This document shows positions 58,444-64,000 of a stretch of 64,000 nucleotides of DNA, piece by piece. The position numbers and the translations under genes were made by a program. Origin of the DNA: ECT2AJA-110-A sp035399845 (lineage in GTDB: Bacteria > Planctomycetota > Phycisphaerae > UBA1845 > UTPLA1); contig DAOPJV010000014.1 in assembly GCA_035399845.1 (NCBI GenBank), positions 1 through 64,000 of the forward strand, in the 5' to 3' direction. A model generated the notes under the pieces. The model had not been told where the DNA came from and ran no database searches. It was given only the letters and a program-made list of their open reading frames with translations. Every line of letters starts with the position of its first letter. Within the stretch, counting starts at the first letter, position 1.

Positions 58444-59334
58444 GTGAACATGGAACCCTCGGCAACCATGCGGAAACTCGAGCCCGACGTGTGTCTGATC
58501 TGCGGCACGCGCAATCCGGACTCGGCGATTCAATGCGGCGTCTGCTTCGCGCCCATGGCCGTCGTCCAGGACGCGATCGCGCAGGAACGTGAGCCCGAGA
58601 TCGTCAGCGTCGTCGGCGAGAGCAACGTCGGCAAGACGGTCTACCTCGGCGTGCTGCTGGACATGCTGGCCCAGCGCGCCGGCGACTTCAAGGCGATTCC
58701 CAAGGGCGCCTACTCCGTCGACCTCCAGCAGACCGTCATCAGCCATCTGGCCCATCGGATGTTCCCGCCGAAGACGCCGATGGAGGCCAACAGCTGGTAT
58801 TGGGCCTACTACCAGGTGCTTCATCGGGCGCTGAATCGCTGGGTCGACCTGGTCATGCCCGATATGGCGGGTGAGAGTCTCGCGGCGGAAGTCCAGAACC
58901 CGCAGACCTTCCGCGTTGTCCACAGCCTGCTGAACAAGTCGTCCGGCATGCTGCTGCTGTGCGACGCGGCCCAGGCGGCCAACGGCGCCACGCAGCCCGA
59001 TTTCTTCGGCATGAAGATGCTCAGCTACATCGACAGTGTGCTCGGCGTGGGGCGCGATCAGCGCATCAACACGCCCATCGCCGTCGTCCTCTGCAAGGCG
59101 GACCACTGCCCGGAATGCTTCGACGATCCCGAGGCCTTCGTCGAAGCCAATCTCAACCGCGTGTGGAACCTTTGCGAAAACCGATTTGCGAACGTCGCCT
59201 TCTTCGCAGCCAGCGTTGTCGGCTCACTTGGCTACGCCTACGACGAGAAGAACCAGGAAGCCACCGCAGTCCCGCTGCACACGGCGCTCTGCGGCATACT
59301 GGAGCCGTTTGAATGGATCGTTCAGCAACTCTGA
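58444..59334 (+). CDS. Zinc-ribbon P-loop GTPase (DO-GTPase-like)
   Basis: A 296-residue protein with an N-terminal zinc ribbon (Cys17, Cys20, Cys31, Cys34) followed by a P-loop GTPase: Walker A GESNVGKT at 58-65, a Walker B/G3-like 'LVMPDMAGE', and G4-like 'VLCKAD'. The domain 'VSVVGESNVGKTVYLGVLLDML' with 'ALNRWVDLVMPDMAGE' matches the GTPase family found next to GAP1 proteins in predicted conflict systems. I start at GTG 58444 (GAGG 5 nt upstream); ATG 58450 is possible. Its stop overlaps the next gene by 22 bases. Not membrane-bound. Confidence 0.8.
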   Translation: MNMEPSATMRKLEPDVCLICGTRNPDSAIQCGVCFAPMAVVQDAIAQEREPEIVSVVGESNVGKTVYLGVLLDMLAQRAGDFKAIPKGAYSVDLQQTVISHLAHRMFPPKTPMEANSWYWAYYQVLHRALNRWVDLVMPDMAGESLAAEVQNPQTFRVVHSLLNKSSGMLLLCDAAQAANGATQPDFFGMKMLSYIDSVLGVGRDQRINTPIAVVLCKADHCPECFDDPEAFVEANLNRVWNLCENRFANVAFFAASVVGSLGYAYDEKNQEATAVPLHTALCGILEPFEWIVQQL

Positions 59335-60431
59335 CGCCGACGCACGATCAGGAAACGTCTTCGCTCCTTGTCGATCACGCCGTCTTCACATCGGTCCGAT
59401 CGCCGATGGGCGAAGGCTATCGAATCATCGCCGCTTCCGGCGGTCTGCGCCCCGATGAACGAATGGAGACGACGCGACGCGCGCCCTCGCACGGCGGTCT
59501 GAACTCCGAAGATCCCGACGCGCTCGGCCTGGTCGGATTTCCGCTCCCGACGGGACGTTACTGCGTCGGCCTCGTGCGACACGCCGGGAAGGAACACACG
59601 TCCCGCGGCGGTCTTCGCGTCCACACACACTTCGTGTTTCTGAATCGGGCGCAGTTCGCGGCGTTCGCCTGTGATCCGTGGCTTGTTGCCGGCGCGATTG
59701 TTGCGATCGACGGTGATGAGCCGCCGCTCAAACCCGAAACGACATGCCCTCAGCTCTGTCTCGGCGATGGATGCTCGCAGCCGCCCGACGTGTCGCCGCG
59801 CATGTCCTCCGTCGAAGTCGGCTGGCTCGAGAGCATCGTTGCCGCCGCGCTGCGCGGCGATCCACTGGTCGCCAACGCACACGGTTCGGGAGATGGCTGC
59901 GAACAACTCGCCTGGCGCGTCATCCCCAGTGTCATGCGCGAGAAACGATCGATGTCGATCGGCCTGACCTACGCGCCGTCCCGCGCCCTGGATATCTGCT
60001 TCATCAGCGAACGGATCGAGGAAACGCGTCGCCTCGTCATGAATACACGAACCCTCTGGATCGATCCCGCCACGCCGCTGCCCGGCGTCGGCGCGCAGGC
60101 GCAGGGAAAAGGCCAGGCCTCGTCGGCGCCCTACGCCGACTGGCTCGTCCTGACACGGACGACGCTCGACTCGGGGCGCCTCGGGGAGCTGATCCGCCTC
60201 TGTGACGCCATCGATGGCGACGCGACGCCCGACGGTCTGGCCACGACGGCCAGGCTCTACGACCATATCGATGAAGTCAGTGTCGCCGACGCCGCCGACC
60301 TCGCCCGGCTCACAACGCGCTACGGCGGTTTTGCGCCCACGTGCAGGGCACAGAAACTGCTTGTGGAGCGGTTCAAAAAGACGGCGGCGCATCGCGCGCA
60401 ACAGCTCTCGCAGGAAGCGTGCGAGGAATGA
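59313..60431 (+). CDS. GTPase-associated protein 1 (GAP1)-like protein
   Basis: A 372-residue soluble protein beginning, after a short lead, 'VDHAVFTSVRSPMGEGYRIIAASGGLRPDE' with later 'TRRAPSHGGL' and 'LVGFPLPTGRYCVGLVRHAG', the pattern of the N-terminal domain of GAP1 proteins that accompany GTPases in predicted bacterial conflict systems. The C-terminal half is helical ('LVLTRTTLDSGRLGELIRLCDAI'). GGAG lies 8 nt before the ATG and the gene overlaps the GTPase gene by 22 bases, implying tight co-expression. Function is inferred from family and context only. Confidence 0.65.
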   Translation: MDRSATLTPTHDQETSSLLVDHAVFTSVRSPMGEGYRIIAASGGLRPDERMETTRRAPSHGGLNSEDPDALGLVGFPLPTGRYCVGLVRHAGKEHTSRGGLRVHTHFVFLNRAQFAAFACDPWLVAGAIVAIDGDEPPLKPETTCPQLCLGDGCSQPPDVSPRMSSVEVGWLESIVAAALRGDPLVANAHGSGDGCEQLAWRVIPSVMREKRSMSIGLTYAPSRALDICFISERIEETRRLVMNTRTLWIDPATPLPGVGAQAQGKGQASSAPYADWLVLTRTTLDSGRLGELIRLCDAIDGDATPDGLATTARLYDHIDEVSVADAADLARLTTRYGGFAPTCRAQKLLVERFKKTAAHRAQQLSQEACEE

Positions 60432-60631
60432 GGACCGCGGATCGCCACCGGACGCCCCCAGGCCCGGCGCCGCAATAATCCATGAAAATTGGCGTTTCGT
60501 CTCGTTGAGCCGCGTTGCGCCCAGCCCGTAAGATACGACTCTCGAAGGGAAGTCGGAATCTCGGGCCTGGCGAACGTGTCCACCCGTGTCATTCGCTTCG
60601 CACGACAACACTCGGGTGAGGATTCACGAGA

Positions 60632-63061
60632 ATGCGCCGTACCTGGATTTGGATTTTGGGGATCGTGATCGCTGCGCCGCCGTTTTCTCCGGCGAACGCC
60701 GCAGATCCGTCTGACACGCTGACCGATGGACCGATCGTCGCAATCGAACAGGGGCGCCAGCCGCTCCCGGATGGTCGCCTTCGCGTCAACGGAATCGACT
60801 ACGCGTCTCGCGAGGCCTATTACCAGTCAGGTCAGTTTCGTTCGGGCGGACATCGATGCGGAACCGTTTCCCCGGATCGCCTGGCGGCGCCCCGCGGCCT
60901 CGGTTCGCAGGCAGACTGCAGCCTCGTCGCCACAACGCTCAACGGCGCCTACCTGCCCGGCACGGGCCGGTTTCGCATTCCCGTCGTCGTCCACGTCATC
61001 ACGAGCACGTCGAATGTCGGCGCCATCGCGGAATCCAATATCCAGGCGCAGATCGACGTGCTGAACGCGTCCTTCCTCGCGTCGGGCGGCGTCGGCGCCA
61101 ACGCCGAGATCGAGTTCTTCCTGGCGACAGTCGATCCCGATGGCCAGGCGACCAGCGGTATCACCGTCTCAGCAAACAACACCTGGTTCGCGGACCTCGG
61201 GTCCTACTGGAACAGCCTTGCGTGGGACACAGATCGCTACCTGAACATCTACACACTCAACCTCGATCCCCAGGACCTCCTCGGCTACGTGGACGCCCTG
61301 CCCCAGGAAGGCGTTGTCGGTTCGGCGGGCGATCGTGTCGTCATTCACTGGGGCGCCTTCGGCGGTGTCGGCGCGGATGGACCGCCCTACGACGAAGGTG
61401 ATACGCTCGTCCACGAGGTCGGTCATTACCTGGGCCTCTACCATCCCTTCGAACCCGACTTCGCCTGCGGATCCGCGGACGCTCCGGGTTGCTACACATC
61501 AGGTGACCTGATCTGCGACACGAACCCGCAGTTCGACGCGCTCTACACGTCCGCCCCCAACTGCAACTCGCCGTTCGACACCTGCAACTCGACCGACCCG
61601 ATCGACAACTACATGAGTTACAGCGACGACGGCTGCATGACGCGCTTCACGCCGGAGCAGGTTCAGCGCATGCGATGCACGCTGCTGAACTATCGCCCGG
61701 ACCTCTATGAACTCACCTTTGAAACGGGCGCGCTCAACGTGACGCCGACGACCGGCGCGACGCACTCGGGCCTCGTGGGTGGTACATTCACCCAGCCACA
61801 GACCGTGTACGGCCTGAACAACCCGGGAAACTCACCCGTCGACTTCGAGGTCTCGATCGAGAACAACTTCGGTCTGCTCCTGGACGGCGGAACGGCCGCC
61901 ATCAGCGGAACACTCGCCGCCGGCGGCGGCCGATCCGTGATCGTCGGATTGAACACGACAGTCGTCAACGCGCTTGCGGCGGGCGAATACAGCGCCACGA
62001 TCGTGTTCACCAACCTGACGGCGGGAACACAGACCGTTCGCACGCACACGCTCAACGTGGGCAGACTGCAGTCGTGTTCGACGAGCGGCGCCCAGGCGAT
62101 TCCCGACGCCAGCGCCGTGGGTGTCACGCAGTCGATCGTCATCTCCAGCAGCGCCATCGTCGACGATCTCGATATTGATCTCTCCATCACGCACACGTGG
62201 ATCGGCGATGTCGTCGTCACGCTGTCGCATGTCGACTCCGGCCGTTCGGCGGTCCTGATCGACCAGATCGGCGGAAGCGGCGTCAATACATGCGACGCGG
62301 TCAACATCAGCGGCATCACGCTCGATGACGAAGGGACCGGCGGATCGATCGAGAACCAGTGCGTGTCGAACCTGTCGTCGCCGCCCGCCTATCGACCACA
62401 GAATACGCTCAACGTCTTCACGGGCGTCAACATCAGGGGAACCTGGCAGCTTCGCGTGACGGACCTCGCGCAGGAGGACACCGGCTCGCTGAATTCCTGG
62501 TGCATCACAGCGCAGGTCAGCGAGGCGCCGGACGAGGAAACGCCGGCCCCGACCTCTCAGATGGACACGGATCTCGACCTCGTCCCGGACAACAGCGACA
62601 ACTGTCCTGTCACCTACAATCCGGATCAATCCGACGTGGACGGGGACGGTGTCGGCGACGCCTGTGACGGCCTGTCGCTCGCCGACTGCCCGGACACGAT
62701 CACGCTGCCCGCCGAGAGTGTCGACGGCAGGTCCATCGATTTTGAACTGCCCGCGACGTCAGGTGGCTTCGGGAATATCCAGGTGTTCGCCTCTCCCGTG
62801 AGCGGCGCCACATTTCCGATCGGAACGACGAACGTCACTGTCACGGCAACCGACGCAACGGGCGCAATCGTTACCTGCAGCTTCGACGTGATTGTCACGG
62901 ACGATCCGACCGTCACGGCGCCGATCGTGGATGGTGAGGAATGCGGCTGCGGCGCCGGCGGCGTCACGCTGATGCCGTTCGCAGTTCTGGGCGCCGTGTC
63001 AATGCGAAGACGAAGAAAACGCGACCGGCGTCGCGTCAGGCCCACGGCGACACGGAGATGA
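60632..63061 (+). CDS. Secreted M43-like metalloprotease with P-domain, TSP3, HYR and anchor
   Basis: An 809-residue exported protease. Signal peptide (IWILGIVIAAPPFSPANA), propeptide, then a zinc-metzincin domain with HEVGHYLGLYH at 261-271 and a Met-turn 'NYMSYSDDGC' near 330, as in the pappalysin-like M43 family. Downstream: an Ig-like region, a proprotein-convertase P-domain (about 480-625, 'ITHTWIGDVVVTLSHVDSG'), TSP3-type calcium repeats ('DTDLDLVPDNSDNC', 'DVDGDGVGDACD'), a HYR module (about 690-775) and a Cys-rich hydrophobic anchor (CGCGAGGVTLMPFAVLGAV) before an Arg-rich end. A -35/-10 pair TTGAGC/TAAGAT at 60505-60534 may drive it. Confidence 0.88.
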   Translation: MRRTWIWILGIVIAAPPFSPANAADPSDTLTDGPIVAIEQGRQPLPDGRLRVNGIDYASREAYYQSGQFRSGGHRCGTVSPDRLAAPRGLGSQADCSLVATTLNGAYLPGTGRFRIPVVVHVITSTSNVGAIAESNIQAQIDVLNASFLASGGVGANAEIEFFLATVDPDGQATSGITVSANNTWFADLGSYWNSLAWDTDRYLNIYTLNLDPQDLLGYVDALPQEGVVGSAGDRVVIHWGAFGGVGADGPPYDEGDTLVHEVGHYLGLYHPFEPDFACGSADAPGCYTSGDLICDTNPQFDALYTSAPNCNSPFDTCNSTDPIDNYMSYSDDGCMTRFTPEQVQRMRCTLLNYRPDLYELTFETGALNVTPTTGATHSGLVGGTFTQPQTVYGLNNPGNSPVDFEVSIENNFGLLLDGGTAAISGTLAAGGGRSVIVGLNTTVVNALAAGEYSATIVFTNLTAGTQTVRTHTLNVGRLQSCSTSGAQAIPDASAVGVTQSIVISSSAIVDDLDIDLSITHTWIGDVVVTLSHVDSGRSAVLIDQIGGSGVNTCDAVNISGITLDDEGTGGSIENQCVSNLSSPPAYRPQNTLNVFTGVNIRGTWQLRVTDLAQEDTGSLNSWCITAQVSEAPDEETPAPTSQMDTDLDLVPDNSDNCPVTYNPDQSDVDGDGVGDACDGLSLADCPDTITLPAESVDGRSIDFELPATSGGFGNIQVFASPVSGATFPIGTTNVTVTATDATGAIVTCSFDVIVTDDPTVTAPIVDGEECGCGAGGVTLMPFAVLGAVSMRRRRKRDRRRVRPTATRR

Positions 63062-63662
63062 GCAGGATGCCGAAGGCGATGAGCGTCGCCATCGTTCCGG
63101 CAATGACCGTGATGCCCGCCCCCGCAACAACCTGACGCGTCAGCTGACGGCTGGCGTCAGGATTCGGATAGCGCCGAAGGATCGACACGCTGCAGGCGAC
63201 ACAGAACACGGCGAGGCAGACACCGTACAACTGGCTGAGCAGCGCGATCGCCATGCTCGGTCCGATCTGAGACGGATCGTTGAGCGTCGCCAGCATCAGC
63301 ATCAGACCGATGCCCGTCGCAATGAACCCGCTCGCGAGCGCAAAAGCCGCCCACAACTGAAAGAACTGCGCGGCGTCTCGCGCGGCCTCGGCGTCGTCGC
63401 GCCGACCCGCAACGTAGAAGAATGCGTCGATCGGCGCGGCCCAGCCGAAGATTCCGACCAGGATCATCACGGGCACGACGCCGACGAAAATCGCGCCGCG
63501 CCAGTCAATCAGCAGGTCCACGGCGCCGGCGAGCCATCCGAAGACCACCCAGACGACGACGCCCGCCAGCGCGACAACACTGGCAATGATGGCCGCCGGC
63601 GTCGCTCGCTTTCCGAGCGATCCCGGCCCCGCAGGATTCGCGCACTGGGATGTTGACCGCAT
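63036..63662 (-). CDS. MotA/TolQ/ExbB-like membrane protein
   Basis: A 208-residue membrane protein with about four helices. Two early helices ('IIASVVALAGVVVWVVFGWLA', 'GVVPVMILVGIFGWA') are followed by a cytoplasmic loop ('GRRDDAEAARDAAQFFQ'), then 'AFALASGFIATGIGLMLMLATLNDPSQIGPSMAIALLSQLYGVCLAVF', which matches the conserved proton-channel region of MotA/TolQ proteins. No MotB or ExbD partner is visible here, though the next gene is cut by the window end. It overlaps the end of the metalloprotease gene by 26 bases on the opposite strand. The ATG at 63662 has GGGGA upstream. Confidence 0.65.
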   Translation of the reverse strand: MRSTSQCANPAGPGSLGKRATPAAIIASVVALAGVVVWVVFGWLAGAVDLLIDWRGAIFVGVVPVMILVGIFGWAAPIDAFFYVAGRRDDAEAARDAAQFFQLWAAFALASGFIATGIGLMLMLATLNDPSQIGPSMAIALLSQLYGVCLAVFCVACSVSILRRYPNPDASRQLTRQVVAGAGITVIAGTMATLIAFGILLISVSPWA

Positions 63663-63811
63663 CTTTTTCCCCCCGGAATCGCGCCGCTGGACGCGCCTGA
63701 AGAAGAGATCGGTTTTCACGAATCCGGCGTTCACATCGGGGTTCTCAGAACTGCGGGCCACGCCCTTATCGGAGCGGCGATCTTCGCGCCGGGCCGATAT
63801 GATCCCCTGTG

Positions 63812-64000
63812 ATGATGACTTCAGAATCAACCCCGGCCCCGTCACGAGAGACGCGGATCCCCGTCGATCGGATTCATGTGTTCGTCAAGGCGCTGTGGCG
63901 CCTGCTCATCGCCGCCGCCCTGCTGGGCCTGGCGTGGCTGCTCGGCGTTCAGATCGGCGACTGGTCGCTCTTCTGGCGGGAGCAGCCGGTCACGCTGATG
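63812..64000 (+). CDS. Partial membrane protein, cut by the window end
   Basis: An open frame of 63 codons running off the window: 'MMTSESTPAPSRETRIPVDR' then 'IHVFVKALWRLLIAAALLGLAWLLGVQIGDWSLFW'. It has a disordered lead and one transmembrane helix so far. It is divergent from the MotA-like gene and starts 149 bases from it. No ribosome-binding site is obvious before ATG 63812. Family cannot be assigned from this fragment. Confidence 0.45.
   Translation, partial: MMTSESTPAPSRETRIPVDRIHVFVKALWRLLIAAALLGLAWLLGVQIGDWSLFWREQPVTLM

Noticed and set aside
1..64000. CRISPR arrays, tRNA and rRNA genes, prophage, integrases
   Set aside because: I looked for regularly spaced repeats, TTCGANTC T-loops with cloverleaf context, rRNA-like conserved strings and integrase/transposase motifs and found none that hold up by eye.

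Overview
The window is high-GC (low to mid 60s %, estimated by eye) and gene-dense. It most resembles a chromosome segment of a planctomycete, probably of the Phycisphaerae type. Evidence: secreted proteins with dockerin-like calcium-repeat tails, DUF11 and DUF2330 proteins, a PEP-CTERM protein, several Cys-rich or hydrophobic, Arg-terminated C-terminal anchors, a C-terminal 'CxxCxYDLTGN..G.CPECG' zinc ribbon of a kind often seen in this phylum, long Met-turn metalloproteases, and intergenic CCCAGGG/CCTGGG hairpin repeats of a sort common in planctomycete genomes. No rRNA, tRNA, CRISPR array, transposase or phage gene was recognised. The taxonomic call is inference.

Layout. 200-9370: cell-envelope and secreted proteins (DUF2330, dockerin-tailed, DUF11, TadG-like, HAF-repeat) with a GNAT acetyltransferase. 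9371-24000: small, mostly minus-strand genes (second GNAT, ankyrin protein, Rnl5-type RNA ligase, thiC, lipoproteins, cupin, metallophosphoesterase, fused DinB pair, membrane proteins) with intergenic repeats. 24057-26680: an NtrB/NtrC-like two-component pair. 27072-32967: alanine dehydrogenase, then a MacA/MacB-like ABC export operon (adaptor, ATPase, permease) and an SGNH hydrolase. 33143-37785: hypothetical, thioredoxin-like and small membrane proteins, including a three-gene minus-strand operon. 38037-43414: dihydropyrimidinase facing away from dxr and an oversized rseP, which overlap each other. 43247-48900: a small secreted protein, moaA, an ECF sigma/anti-sigma pair and rsgA. 48964-55172: a GT-C-like membrane glycosyltransferase, a PEP-CTERM protein with a clear terminator, and a large dockerin-tailed secreted protein.

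The most interesting part is 55432-60431, five tightly packed plus-strand genes: an acidic protein ending in a duplicated 28-residue repeat, a long coiled-coil protein, a formylglycine-generating-enzyme-fold protein lacking the active-site cysteines, a zinc-ribbon P-loop GTPase, and a protein resembling GTPase-associated protein 1 (GAP1). The composition recalls the GTPase-centred conflict systems predicted by comparative genomics. The two leading genes look undescribed. After it come a secreted M43-like metalloprotease with P-domain, TSP3 and HYR modules, a MotA/TolQ-like membrane protein, and a gene cut by the window end.

Other notable points: a noncoding-type tandem repeat carried in frame inside thiC; an approximately 120-bp imperfect palindromic element in two full copies and one half copy; an ECF sigma gene whose conserved N-terminus has no usable start codon; and a small ORF translationally coupled to a DUF4375-like gene. 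Start sites were chosen from Shine-Dalgarno spacing wherever the longest frame looked over-extended.
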